From NCBI RefSeq assembly GCF_014197855.1, contig NZ_JACIGJ010000014.1, positions 43,006-107,005 on the forward strand: 64,000 bases of DNA. The letters are read 5' to 3'. The notes below the pieces were generated by a model that saw only the letters and a list, made by a program, of their open reading frames with translations, ran no database searches and had not been told where the DNA came from. Shown piece by piece: positions 46,794-56,279 of this stretch. How positions within the stretch are numbered: position 1 is the stretch's first letter; each line of letters starts with the position of its first letter. The position numbers and the translations under genes are program-made. This DNA comes from Roseospira marina (lineage in GTDB: Bacteria > Pseudomonadota > Alphaproteobacteria > Rhodospirillales > Rhodospirillaceae).

Positions 46794-49601
46794 GTGACAC
46801 CCCCCTCAGACGCTCCCTCCGACAACGACATCTCGCCCGTCACCATCGAAGACGAGATGAAGCGCAGCTACCTCGACTACGCCATGAGCGTGATCGTGAG
46901 CCGCGCCTTGCCCGACGTGCGCGACGGCCTGAAGCCCGTGCACCGGCGCATTCTCTACGCGATGAACGAGAACGGCTACACCTACAACCGGCCGTTCCGA
47001 AAATCGGCGCGCATCGTCGGCGATGTCATGGGTCAGTATCACCCCCACGGCGACAGCGCGATCTACGACGCCATGGTGCGTATGGCGCAGGACTTTTCCA
47101 TGCGCCTGAAGCTGGTGGACGGCCAGGGCAACTTCGGCTCCATGGACGGCGACAAGGCCGCAGCCATGCGGTACACCGAGGCCCGCCTGTCCAAGGCCGC
47201 GCATGCGCTGCTGGAAGACATCGACAAGGACACGGTCGATTTCCAGCCGAACTACGACGAGAACTCGGTTGAGCCGGTGGTGCTGCCGGCGCGCTTCCCC
47301 AACCTTCTGGTCAACGGCGCCGGCGGTATCGCGGTCGGCATGGCCACCAATCTGCCGCCGCACAATCTGGGCGAGGTGATCGACGCGACGCTGGCGCTGA
47401 TCGACGACCCGGACATGTCGGCCGAGGATCTGATCGAGATCGTGCCGGGACCGGACTTCCCGACCGGCGGTCTGGTGATGGGCAAGGCCGGTATCCGGGC
47501 GGCCTATCTGACCGGGCGCGGCAGCATCGTGATGCGCGCGCGCTGCGCCATCGAGACCATGGCGCGGGATCGCGAGGCCATCGTGGTCTCTGAAATGCCG
47601 TACCAGGTCAACAAGGCGGCCATGATCGAAAAAATGGCCGAGATGGTGCGCGACAAGAAGCTGGAGGGCATCTCGGACATCCGCGACGAGTCCGACCGGC
47701 GCGGCGTGCGGGTGGTGATCGAGGTCAAGCGCGACTTCCAGGCCGACGTCGTGCTGAACCAGCTCTATCGCTACACCCAGCTTCAGACCACGTTCGGCGT
47801 CAATATGCTGGCCCTCAATAAGGGCCGGCCGGAAATGCTCACCCTGCGTGAGATCCTGACGGCGTTCATCGATTTCCGCGAAGAGGTCATCCGCCGCCGC
47901 ACCATCCACGAGCTGGGCAAGGCGCGCGACCGCGCCCATGTCCTGGCCGGTCTGGCGGTGGCCGTGGTCAACGTGGACCGGGTGGTGCAGATGATCCGCT
48001 CGGCGCCCGACCCCCAGACCGCGCGCGAGCGCCTGATGGCCGAGGACTGGCCGGTGGGCGAGGTCGGTCCGATGATCGATCTGATCGACGAGCCGGGCCA
48101 CATGGTGGTCAACGGCCGCTACCGGCTGTCGGAGACCCAGGCCCGCGCCATCCTGGACCTGCGCCTGCATCGTCTGACCGGGCTGGAGCGCGAGAAGATC
48201 CAGGAAGAGCTGCGCGAGATCGGCGCCCGCATCGAGGAATACCTGGCCATCCTGGCGTCGCGCGAGAAGCTGTTCGCGGTGATGCGCTGCGAGTTGGCCG
48301 AGGTGCGCGAGGCCTTCGCCACCCCGCGCCGGACGGAGCTTCAGGACGTCGAGTTCGAGGTCGACGACGAGAGCCTGATCGCGCGCGAGGACATGGTCGT
48401 CACGGTCACCAACACCGGTTACATCAAGCGGGTGCCGCTTTCGACCTACCGGGCGCAGCGGCGCGGCGGCAAGGGCCGCTCCGGCATGGCGATGCGCGAC
48501 GAGGACTTTGTTACCACCGTGTTCGTCGCCAACACGCACGCCCCGCTGCTGTTCTTCTCGTCGGCGGGCATCGTCTACAAGTTGAAGGTCTACCGCCTGC
48601 CGCAGGGCACGCCGCAGGCGCGCGGCAAGGCCATGGTCAACCTGCTGCCGCTGGGTGAGGGTGAGACCATCTCCACCATCATGGCCCTGCCGGAGGACGA
48701 GGACACCTGGGGCGAGCTGGACGTGATGTTCGCGACCGCCTCGGGGCATGTCCGCCGCAACAAGCTGTCCGACTTCACCAACATCATGGCGAACGGCAAG
48801 ATCGCCATGAAGCTGGAGCCGGGCGACTCCCTGATCGGGGTCCATACCTGCTCCGAGGATCAGGACGTGCTGCTGGCGACCCACGCCGGCAAGTGCATCC
48901 GGTTCCCGGTTGGGGATGTTCGGGTGTTCGCCGGGCGGACCTCCACCGGGGTGCGCGGGATTCGGCTGGAGGGGGGCGACCGGGTGATCGCGCTGGGCAC
49001 CTTGCGCCACGCTGATTTCGATCCGGCGACGCGGGCCGCCTATCTGAAGCGGGCCAACCAGGAGCGGCGCCGACCCGAGGACGAGGAGGGCGAGGCGGAT
49101 CACTCCCCGGACGTCGAGGCGGAGGCGGTCGAGCCGGGCGCCCTGACGGATGAGGAGTGGGAGAGCATGGTGGCGAGCGAGGAGTTCATCCTCACCGTCA
49201 CCGAGAACGGCTTCGGCAAGCGGACGTCGTCCTACGAATACCGGGTCACCGGACGCGGCGGCAAAGGCATCGTGAACATCGACACGGCGCCCCGCAACGG
49301 CCACGTGATGGCCTCGTTCCCGGTCGGGCACGACGACCAGATCATGCTGATCACCAACGCCGGGAAGCTGATCCGCATGCCGCTGAACGATGTGCGGATC
49401 GCCAGCCGCAAGACGCTGGGGGTGCGGCTGTTCCGGACCGCCGAGGAGGAAATGGTGGTCTCCGCCGCGCATTTGCCGGCGTCTTTGGCCGAGGACGGCG
49501 AGGGCGACGAGGACGGCGAGGACACCGGGAACGGGGCGGGCGACGGTCACGCCACCGCTCCCGATACCGGGGACGTGGATGGCGGGGACCCGGAGACCTG
49601 A
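46794..49601 (+). CDS. gyrA: DNA gyrase subunit A
   Basis: Catalytic subunit of DNA gyrase (935 residues). The nucleophilic Tyr127 is in [11 protein letters not shown]. The quinolone-resistance region reads [17 protein letters not shown], with Ser88 and Asp92 at the positions of E. coli Ser83 and Asp87, that is, the susceptible-type residues. The GyrA box RRGGKGRSG and six-bladed C-terminal domain follow, with an acidic insertion around residues 760-790 ([12 protein letters not shown]) and an acidic C-terminal tail. The start is GTG 46794. Followed by coaD and a cyclophilin, a common alphaproteobacterial order. Confidence 0.97.
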   Translation: MTPPSDAPSDNDISPVTIEDEMKRSYLDYAMSVIVSRALPDVRDGLKPVHRRILYAMNENGYTYNRPFRKSARIVGDVMGQYHPHGDSAIYDAMVRMAQDFSMRLKLVDGQGNFGSMDGDKAAAMRYTEARLSKAAHALLEDIDKDTVDFQPNYDENSVEPVVLPARFPNLLVNGAGGIAVGMATNLPPHNLGEVIDATLALIDDPDMSAEDLIEIVPGPDFPTGGLVMGKAGIRAAYLTGRGSIVMRARCAIETMARDREAIVVSEMPYQVNKAAMIEKMAEMVRDKKLEGISDIRDESDRRGVRVVIEVKRDFQADVVLNQLYRYTQLQTTFGVNMLALNKGRPEMLTLREILTAFIDFREEVIRRRTIHELGKARDRAHVLAGLAVAVVNVDRVVQMIRSAPDPQTARERLMAEDWPVGEVGPMIDLIDEPGHMVVNGRYRLSETQARAILDLRLHRLTGLEREKIQEELREIGARIEEYLAILASREKLFAVMRCELAEVREAFATPRRTELQDVEFEVDDESLIAREDMVVTVTNTGYIKRVPLSTYRAQRRGGKGRSGMAMRDEDFVTTVFVANTHAPLLFFSSAGIVYKLKVYRLPQGTPQARGKAMVNLLPLGEGETISTIMALPEDEDTWGELDVMFATASGHVRRNKLSDFTNIMANGKIAMKLEPGDSLIGVHTCSEDQDVLLATHAGKCIRFPVGDVRVFAGRTSTGVRGIRLEGGDRVIALGTLRHADFDPATRAAYLKRANQERRRPEDEEGEADHSPDVEAEAVEPGALTDEEWESMVASEEFILTVTENGFGKRTSSYEYRVTGRGGKGIVNIDTAPRNGHVMASFPVGHDDQIMLITNAGKLIRMPLNDVRIASRKTLGVRLFRTAEEEMVVSAAHLPASLAEDGEGDEDGEDTGNGAGDGHATAPDTGDVDGGDPET

Positions 49602-49644
49602 CGCCTCCGAACCGAGGCGCAATATAAGAGGGGGGGAGGCGCGG

Positions 49645-50154
49645 ATGGCGCGCAAGCATGTGGGCCTTTACCCGGGGACGTTCGATCCGGTCACGGTCGG
49701 GCATCTGGACATTATCAGCCGGGCCACGCGGATCGTGGATCACCTCATCGTGGGGGTCGCGGTCAACGCCGGCAAGGGGCCGATGTTCACCCTGGAGGAG
49801 CGGGTGGGGATGGTCCGCGAGTCGCTGGAGGAGTTCGGGACCCGCGCGGTGGCCCGCATTGAGGTCATGCCGTTCGAAACCCTGCTGGTGAACTTCGTGA
49901 AGGAGATGGAGGCCTCGGTCATTATTCGCGGTTTGCGGGCGGTGTCGGATTTCGAGTACGAGTTCCAGATGGCCGGCATGAACGCCCGGCTCGACAACAC
50001 CGTCGAAACCGTGTTCCTGATGGCGTCAGAGCGGTCGCACTTCATCTCCTCGCGCTTCGTCAAGGAGATCGGACGCCTGGGGGGGGACATCTCCACCTTC
50101 GTGACGCCTAGCGTGCATGACAGGCTGTTGCGGCGGTTCGCCGAGGAGGGGTAG
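49645..50154 (+). CDS. coaD: Phosphopantetheine adenylyltransferase CoaD
   Basis: Penultimate enzyme of coenzyme A synthesis (169 residues), making dephospho-CoA from ATP and phosphopantetheine. Nucleotidyltransferase motifs: GLYPGTFDPVTVGHLDII at the N-terminus and SERSHFISSRFVKEI near the C-terminus. ATG 49645 has a GGGGGAGG site; the longer frame is a gyrA shadow. Length is the usual 160-170. Confidence 0.96.
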   Translation: MARKHVGLYPGTFDPVTVGHLDIISRATRIVDHLIVGVAVNAGKGPMFTLEERVGMVRESLEEFGTRAVARIEVMPFETLLVNFVKEMEASVIIRGLRAVSDFEYEFQMAGMNARLDNTVETVFLMASERSHFISSRFVKEIGRLGGDISTFVTPSVHDRLLRRFAEEG

Positions 50155-50210
50155 GCTGCCCGCCATCCTGCCTCTTTATCGTTCACTGCATTGACCGGAA
50201 AGGCGCCACC

Positions 50211-50708
50211 ATGGCCGAGACGTCCGATCCCGAGAACACCGTCAAGATGGAACTGAAGGACGGTGTCGTGACCATAGCGCTGCGGCCCGATCTGGCGCCC
50301 AACCATGTGGAGCGCATCAAGACCCTGACCCGCCAGGGCTTCTATAACGGTGTCGTGTTCCACCGCGTGATCGAGGGCTTCATGGCCCAGACCGGCGATC
50401 CGACCGGCACCGGCATGGGGGGCTCTGATCTGCCCGACCTGAAGGCCGAGTTTTCGGAGCCGAGCCAGGCGCGCCACCTGCGCGGCACCTGCTCCATGGC
50501 CCGGACGCAGAACCCGAACTCGGCCAACAGCCAGTTCTTCATCTGCCTCGCTGACGTGCCCCACCTGGACGGCCAGTACACCATCTGGGGTCAGGTGGTC
50601 GACGGCATGGATGCGGTCGACGGCATCAAGGTCGGGCCGTCGGCGCGCAACGGCAAGGTCGACGATCCCGATTCCATCCTGAAGATGTGGGTGGCCGCCG
50701 ACGAATAG
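50211..50708 (+). CDS. ppiB: Cyclophilin-type peptidyl-prolyl cis-trans isomerase
   Basis: A 165-residue cyclophilin without signal peptide, so cytoplasmic. The fold is visible from VVTIALRPDLAPNHVERIKTL to the active-site stretch YNGVVFHRVIEGFMAQTGDP and NPNSANSQFFICLADVPHLDG. The typical tryptophan that gives cyclosporin sensitivity is replaced by His/Leu (PHLDG), as in other bacterial enzymes. ATG 50211 follows AAAGG. Convergent with motB. Confidence 0.93.
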   Translation: MAETSDPENTVKMELKDGVVTIALRPDLAPNHVERIKTLTRQGFYNGVVFHRVIEGFMAQTGDPTGTGMGGSDLPDLKAEFSEPSQARHLRGTCSMARTQNPNSANSQFFICLADVPHLDGQYTIWGQVVDGMDAVDGIKVGPSARNGKVDDPDSILKMWVAADE

Positions 50709-50736
50709 GCGGATCGTGGGGCCGCGGCCGGTCCTT

Positions 50737-50756
50737 GGGGCCGGGTCGCCGGCCCC
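50737..50756. terminator. Bidirectional hairpin between ppiB and motB
   Basis: GGGGCCGG (50737-50744), a GTCG loop, and CCGGCCCC (50749-50756) form a perfect 8-base stem exactly filling the gap between two convergent genes and abutting the motB stop codon. No long T-run is seen on either side. Confidence 0.5.
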
Positions 50757-51434
50757 CTACCGGGGTGTCACCCGGACGGTGACCCGGCGGTTGATCTCCT
50801 GATTGTTCGGGAGAGGGTTGCCATCGGGGCCCCGGTTGGGGACCTTCGGCGCCGTATCGGCGAAGCCGACGGCACGCATCCGCTGCGACCGCAGCCCCTC
50901 GTCAACGAAGAGCCGGATGACGCGCGTCGCCCGCTCCGCCGACAATTCCCAGTTGGAGGGAAACGCCGGCGTGCTGATGGGCGTGTCGTCGGTGTGGCCC
51001 TGCACCTCGATGCGGAAGTTGCGGTATTTGGGGCCACCCAGGGTGGCCGCGATCTGCTTGAAGACGGGCAGGGCCTCGGGCCGAAGCTCGGCCGAGCCCG
51101 GCGGATAGAACGCCGCACTCGCGAACTCGATCACCAGGCCCTGCTGGTCGACGCCCAGCCCCACCACGTCGTCGACCTTCATCAGGTCGATGGCGGCGGT
51201 GATGTCGTTGCGCAAGGCCTCGATCGGGCGATCAATCTCGCGCTGGCCGATGCCTTCCGCCATGCCGGCCTTGACCTGCTCGAACATGACGGGATCGACC
51301 TTCGAGATCGCCGCGAGAAGGATGAAGAACGCGAGCAGCAGGGTCGCCATGTCGGCGAACGTCACAACCCAGTCGTCCTCGCCCTCCTTCCGCACGCTCT
51401 TGCGGGACCACTTGTTTCCCATGTTTTCGAACAT
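50757..51434 (-). CDS. motB: Flagellar stator protein MotB
   Basis: Stator subunit (225 residues). One membrane segment holds the proton-channel Asp28 in WVVTFADMATLLLAFFILLA. A plug region follows, then an OmpA-like peptidoglycan-binding domain with FRIEVQGHTDDTPIS and LSAERATRVIRLFVDEG. With MotA it converts ion flow into flagellar rotation. ATG 51434 is the first of the frame. A 250-base gap separates it from motA upstream, larger than in most motAB pairs; that gap contains no recognisable gene. Confidence 0.94.
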   Translation of the reverse strand: MFENMGNKWSRKSVRKEGEDDWVVTFADMATLLLAFFILLAAISKVDPVMFEQVKAGMAEGIGQREIDRPIEALRNDITAAIDLMKVDDVVGLGVDQQGLVIEFASAAFYPPGSAELRPEALPVFKQIAATLGGPKYRNFRIEVQGHTDDTPISTPAFPSNWELSAERATRVIRLFVDEGLRSQRMRAVGFADTAPKVPNRGPDGNPLPNNQEINRRVTVRVTPR

Positions 51435-51684
51435 GAGGCGCTCTCCCAGGGGCGAACCGCGTCCGGTGTGACGCGCGTTTGGGCGGGATGGACCGCACCG
51501 CGGCCTTTGCCGTGCGCGGCGCCGTGTGCCGCCGTGCGGGGGGCTCCCCGCGCGGCCCGAGAGTTATGGTGCGCGACATCCGGAGCCCGCATCATGCTCT
51601 CGCCTTCTGACCGTGAAGCCCATCGTGCCCTCGTCTTGGGTTGGGGGGCGATCCGGTCCCGATCGCGCTCGCGCGCGATGCGCA

Positions 51685-52527
51685 TTAATCCGACGCGGCG
51701 GCGCTCGGGGGCGTCGCCGCCGGCTCCTTACGGTCGCGCATCATGCTGTCGATGCTGAAGTGCAGGGCGGGGTCGAGGTAGCTGTTCATCTTGTCCTGGA
51801 TGTAGCGGGGGCTCTTGCGCTCCGCCAGCAGGGCCAGCCCTTCCGCGAGCAGGTAGTTGCGGAAGCGCACGATCTCCTCGCGCTGCTGCACCTTGTTGGC
51901 GGCGGGCAGGAACACCAGACGCGCGGCCAGCACGCCGTACAGTGTTGTCACCAGGGCCACCGCCATGCCCGGCCCGATTGAGGCCGGATCGTCCCCCATG
52001 TTGTCCAGCATGATGATCAGGCCAACCAGCGTGCCGATCATGCCGAACGCGGGCGCCGTCGAGCCCATGTTGCGCAGGATATCGGAATAAACCGTGTTGC
52101 GCTGGAACGTCGTTTCCACCGTGTTGGCCAGGATGTCGCGGACCTCCTGGCCGGTGTAACCGGTGACCACGAGGTCGATTCCGTAGCTCATGAAGCGGTC
52201 CAGCTTGCGGGCGCGGCTCGAGTCCGTCTCCAGGCCGGCCAGCCCGCCTTTCTGAATGATGTAGCCCCAGCGGATCACGCGCCCCACCTCATGGGTCAGG
52301 ATGGCGCGACCGACCTCATGGGTCAGCAGGATGCCCGCCATGACCCGCAGTGCCCGCACCACGAACTTCGGTTCGAACGAGATGAAGGTGGCCGCGAGAG
52401 TTCCACCCAGCACCATGATGAAGCTGGGGAGATTGAGGAAGACGAACACGTTATCGGTGCTGAGGACGACCGAGCCGACGAACAGGCCGAACCCGAATAC
52501 GACGCCAAGAATAGTGGCAATGGACAT
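51685..52527 (-). CDS. motA: Flagellar stator protein MotA
   Basis: Four-helix stator protein (280 residues). Membrane segments lie near 2-22, 32-52, 155-178 and 185-205. The cytoplasmic loop contains a 9-residue tandem duplication, LLTHEVGRA then ILTHEVGRV, encoded by two copies of ACCTCATGGGTCAG 27 bases apart (52286-52299 and 52313-52326). The conserved TAPAFGMIGTLVGLI is present. The start ATG 52527 is straightforward. Same strand as motB, transcribed before it. Confidence 0.93.
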   Translation of the reverse strand: MSIATILGVVFGFGLFVGSVVLSTDNVFVFLNLPSFIMVLGGTLAATFISFEPKFVVRALRVMAGILLTHEVGRAILTHEVGRVIRWGYIIQKGGLAGLETDSSRARKLDRFMSYGIDLVVTGYTGQEVRDILANTVETTFQRNTVYSDILRNMGSTAPAFGMIGTLVGLIIMLDNMGDDPASIGPGMAVALVTTLYGVLAARLVFLPAANKVQQREEIVRFRNYLLAEGLALLAERKSPRYIQDKMNSYLDPALHFSIDSMMRDRKEPAATPPSAAASD

Positions 52528-52859
52528 GCCTACGGGGTCCTCTGATGAAGCCTTCGCGTGCGCCCGGTCCGGGACCAGACCAAGGGACGCCGTGCCTTGG
52601 CGGCGCGCTGCCGGCCGCCGCTCGCCGGAGGCGGCCCATCCGGCCCAGGTTCTGGGCTCCGATCCTCAAGGCGCGCCGCGACGAAAGTCTAGCACGGGTG
52701 GGGCTGTAGAAATCAAATCCTGAGCGGCTTTTTCCGCCCGGAGGCGACCCCGTCCAGGGCGTGGTTCAACGCTCCATTGCGTCGCCGCAGCCTGGGGGGC
52801 ATGATCGGCCATTCCCTTTGCGGAGACCAAGTTCCGCCGGGATCAAGGTTGGCCCGACG
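52528..52859. other. Divergent intergenic region motA / GGDEF-EAL gene
   Basis: About 330 bases with no credible gene. It should contain the divergent promoters. On the minus strand a possible motA promoter is TTGATT (52716-52711) and TAGACT (52691-52686), but the 19-base spacing is poor, so I do not call it separately. Confidence 0.5.
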
Positions 52860-55800
52860 ATGGATGGTACATCCGTGTTTGATTTGGATTCCGTGCTGAC
52901 TGGCGTGGTCATGGCCATGGTTCTGGTGTCCTTGATGCGTGGGACACCATCTTTGCGCATACTGGGCGGGTGGTTCGCTCTCGCCTTGGCCTGTGGGGCC
53001 GCAACCGGAGTCGTGGAAAACCTGCTGGGCGTTGACCCGCCCGCCTCTGTGTTCCTGATTGCCGCGCTCCATGGGCTGGTGCCGGTTCTTATCCTTCTCG
53101 GTCTGCGGTCGGTTGGTGAGCGACGGATCAGCAGTGGCCTGATTATCCTTGTGATCGTTGTCATGCTGACGTGGGTGGGGGCGACGACTAGCGCCGGTTT
53201 TGCGGTGGCCTGGGTCGTTGGGCCGGTTCATCTGGTGCGTGGGGGAGTGTTCCTGGTCTGCGCATGGGCGGCCATGCAGTTCGGCGGTCGGCGCGGCGAT
53301 CTGGTGGCGACGGTCGCCGTTCTGGCGGGTCTTCTCAACCTAGGGTTAGTCGTGCTGGCCGTGCTCCAGCCGGATATGGCGGAGTTGCACCGGGTGGATG
53401 GGGTTGAGAATGCGCTGACGCTGGGGGTGGTGCTGACGGCGGTTTGGGCGACGGTCATGCCGGCCAACGGCCACTGGTTCTCCCGCGCCGGGCCGTCCGC
53501 TCCGGATCGGTCGGAGGACTCGTTTGATCCGATCGATCTGGTGGAGCAGGGGGTGTTGCGCATCGGCGTGGAGGGGCGCGTAACCTGGGCCAACCGCCAT
53601 GCCCACCAGGTGCTTGCCGAGGGCGAGGATGGATTGGTCGGGTCCGCCTGGACCGACCTCTTTCCGGACCTTGCCGCGCGTGGGGACCTTGTGGATGCGC
53701 TGCCCCGCCGGGGCGGTGGCGGCACCCGTCACGGGGACGGGGACGGTGACGGGGGCGGGGCGGACGTGGACGCCTGGATGGTCACCGTCGCCCGGACGGT
53801 CCAGGGCCATCCCGCGCCGGTCGATCTGGCGCTTCCTGACACGGTGCCGGTCGCCCTGCGGCGGCGGGGCGAGGTCGTGGTTCTGTTGCGCGGGCAGTGG
53901 CCGATCGCGCACAGCCAGATCGGACGCACGTCGATCGGGATCGACCGGCATGTACTGGGGGGCGATTCCGTCGAGGAGGTCTGCGGCACGGTCGCGAAGG
54001 GAGTCGCGAAACTTGAGGCGGCGTCCCTGGTCTGGATTGCGCTCCGGCAGGCAGACAATGGCCTGACGGTGACGGCCGCGGGCGGGCCGCGTGCCTCGGC
54101 GCCGCAAAACGGAGTCGGTCTGCCACTGCCGGAGACGATGACCGGCGTGGTCGATTCCGTGATCGCGGCCGGACAGGCGCGGCTGGTTCCGGGGATGTGT
54201 CGGGAGAGCGGCGGGGCGCCGGAGACAACGTCGGCCGTCGCGCCCGGCGCGCCGGATTCGGCCTGGCGTCACCTGACCGGTGTGTTCCCGGTGGTGTCCG
54301 GTGGGCGGGCGTTCGGGGCCATGCTGGTTTTTGCGGGGCCGGCGGGTCTGTCCGCAGGCGCCTTGAGCCGCTGCGACGCGCTGGTCCGGCGCCTGGCGGT
54401 GGCGATCCATCTGAGTCAGGAGACCGCGTTCCTGCGGCTTCAAGCCGCGGCCATGTCCGTGGCGGCGAACGCGATTTTCATCACGGGCCATGACGGCCGG
54501 ATCAAATGGGTGAACGAGGCGTTCACCAAGCTGTCCGGGTTTCCCAGCGACGAACTGCGCGGCAAGACACCGCATATCCTGTTCTCGGGCCAACAGGACC
54601 GCTCGGTGTATGCGGACCTCTGGGCCACTATCCGGCGCGGCAACGTCTGGCGGGGTGAGATGGTGGAGCGTCGTCGTGACGGCACTCTGTACACCGTGCA
54701 GCAGACGGTGACGCCAATGCGCGGTCCGGACGATGGCTCGCAGTACTATGTGGCCGTGCACGAGGACATCAGCGACCGCAAGCGGGCCGAAGAGCGAATC
54801 CGCTACCTGTCGAACTACGACACCCTGACCCGCCTGCCCAACCGGACGCTGTTTCGCGAGCGCCTGAACCGCGCCGTCCAGCAGGCACGCTGGCTGGGGG
54901 GGACGGTGGCCGTGCTGTTCCTGGACCTGACCCAGTTCAGCCGGGTCAATGACACTTTGGGCCATGACGTCGGCGATCAGATCCTGATGACCGTGGGCTC
55001 GCGGATCAATGCGGCCGTGGCGGACGAGGTGGACGTGGTCGCCCGCATGGGTGGGGACGAATTCGCGCTGGTCCAGGGCGGGCACAGCGACGCCGAGGCG
55101 GCGGCGGGGCTGGCGCAGCGGCTGGCCCGCATCATCGAGACCCCGGTGGAGATGGGCGAGCATTCCGTCAGTCTGCGCGCCACCATCGGCATCGCGATGT
55201 ACCCGGATGACGGCGCCGACCCCGACAACCTCATCAAGAACGCGGATCTGGCCATGCATCGGGCGAGCCGGTCCGAGGGCGAGGTCTACTGCTTCTTCTC
55301 CACCGAGATGAACAACGAGGCGCAGGTGCGCCTGGGGCTGGAGGCCGACCTGCGGCGCGCCATCGAACGCGAGGAGTTCGTCAACTACTATCAACCGCAG
55401 TATGACATGGCCGGCCAGCTTGTGGGCATGGAGGCCCTGGTGCGTTGGACTCACCCGACGCAGGGTCTCGTGATGCCGGGCCAGTTCATTTCCACCGCTG
55501 AGGAGACCGGCCTGATCGGGGCGCTCGGCGACATCGTGCTGCGCAACGCGGCGGCGGACATCATGCGGTGGCGCGGCCTGGGCTTGCCGGTCGTCCCGGT
55601 GGCGATCAACATTTCGGCGGTCCAGTTCCGGGACGCGCGGCTGGTCGATCGCATCTTGAGCGTTCTGTCCGAGCATGGGCTGGCGCCCGACGCCCTGGAC
55701 CTGGAACTGACCGAAAGCATCCTGATGGGCGAGCAGGCGGGCGCCGTGGGATTCCTGAACCAGCTTGCCGCCGAGGGGTTTCGCATCGCCATCGACGATT

Positions 55801-56123
55801 TCGGGACGGGGTACTCATCGCTCGGCTATCTCAAGCGGTTCCCGGTGCACAAGCTGAAGATCGACCAATCGTTCGTGCAGCACCTGCATGAGGATACGAA
55901 CGACGCCATCCTGGTGCGTGCGATCATCAACCTCGGCCATAGCCTTGCCATGACGGTGGTGGCTGAGGGTGTGGAGACCCCGGAGCAGTTCGCGTATCTC
56001 CGCGACGAGGGGGCGGATGCGGTTCAGGGGTATCTTTTCAGCCGGCCCGTGCCCTCCGAAGAGATGGAGCGCCTGATGCGCGATGGCGTGCCGTCTCTGG
56101 AGGGGAAGGCGGCGCCCGGCTGA
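52860..56123 (+). CDS. Membrane GGDEF-EAL protein with GAF-like and PAS domains
   Basis: Large c-di-GMP turnover candidate (1087 residues). An N-terminal membrane region of about seven helices (1-205) is followed by a divergent PAS-like region, a GAF-like region (about 360-520), PAS (530-645), GGDEF (655-815) and EAL (825-1070). The GGDEF signature RMGGDEF and the metal Asp in LFLDLTQF are intact. All main EAL residues are seen: [36 protein letters not shown] and AEGVET. The RxxD inhibitory site lacks its Arg (DEVD). So both activities are possible. ATG 52860 is preferred to 52761. Confidence 0.92.
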   Translation: MDGTSVFDLDSVLTGVVMAMVLVSLMRGTPSLRILGGWFALALACGAATGVVENLLGVDPPASVFLIAALHGLVPVLILLGLRSVGERRISSGLIILVIVVMLTWVGATTSAGFAVAWVVGPVHLVRGGVFLVCAWAAMQFGGRRGDLVATVAVLAGLLNLGLVVLAVLQPDMAELHRVDGVENALTLGVVLTAVWATVMPANGHWFSRAGPSAPDRSEDSFDPIDLVEQGVLRIGVEGRVTWANRHAHQVLAEGEDGLVGSAWTDLFPDLAARGDLVDALPRRGGGGTRHGDGDGDGGGADVDAWMVTVARTVQGHPAPVDLALPDTVPVALRRRGEVVVLLRGQWPIAHSQIGRTSIGIDRHVLGGDSVEEVCGTVAKGVAKLEAASLVWIALRQADNGLTVTAAGGPRASAPQNGVGLPLPETMTGVVDSVIAAGQARLVPGMCRESGGAPETTSAVAPGAPDSAWRHLTGVFPVVSGGRAFGAMLVFAGPAGLSAGALSRCDALVRRLAVAIHLSQETAFLRLQAAAMSVAANAIFITGHDGRIKWVNEAFTKLSGFPSDELRGKTPHILFSGQQDRSVYADLWATIRRGNVWRGEMVERRRDGTLYTVQQTVTPMRGPDDGSQYYVAVHEDISDRKRAEERIRYLSNYDTLTRLPNRTLFRERLNRAVQQARWLGGTVAVLFLDLTQFSRVNDTLGHDVGDQILMTVGSRINAAVADEVDVVARMGGDEFALVQGGHSDAEAAAGLAQRLARIIETPVEMGEHSVSLRATIGIAMYPDDGADPDNLIKNADLAMHRASRSEGEVYCFFSTEMNNEAQVRLGLEADLRRAIEREEFVNYYQPQYDMAGQLVGMEALVRWTHPTQGLVMPGQFISTAEETGLIGALGDIVLRNAAADIMRWRGLGLPVVPVAINISAVQFRDARLVDRILSVLSEHGLAPDALDLELTESILMGEQAGAVGFLNQLAAEGFRIAIDDFGTGYSSLGYLKRFPVHKLKIDQSFVQHLHEDTNDAILVRAIINLGHSLAMTVVAEGVETPEQFAYLRDEGADAVQGYLFSRPVPSEEMERLMRDGVPSLEGKAAPG

Positions 56124-56138
56124 TCGCGTCCGGCTGCG

Positions 56139-56188
56139 CGGACGACATGGCCCAGCGGACGACATGGCCCAGCGGACGACATGGCCCA
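56139..56188. repeat. 17-base tandem repeat, three copies
   Basis: CGGACGACATGGCCCAG occurs twice in full and a third time with the last base changed, head to tail, starting 15 bases after the GGDEF-EAL stop. Likely slippage-generated. Function unknown. Confidence 0.85.
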
Positions 56189-56199
56189 ACACCGACCGC

Positions 56200-56242
56200 G
56201 GCCCACAGCCGGTCGCGGTTGAGCCGGCCCCGGCTGTGGGCC
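56200..56242. terminator. Hairpin between convergent genes
   Basis: GGCCCACAGCCGG (56200-56212) pairs perfectly with CCGGCTGTGGGCC (56230-56242) around a 17-base loop. It lies between two convergent genes, so it may stop transcription from either side. There is no strong T-run. Confidence 0.55.
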
Positions 56243-56279
56243 CAGATTTGGGCCGGTCCGAACGCAGGTCCGTCCAGAC

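Noticed and set aside
46445..46800. Open frames of 110-130 codons between tRNA-Glu and gyrA
   Set aside because: Arg/Pro/Ala-rich translations on both strands without ribosome sites; this is promoter and leader DNA.
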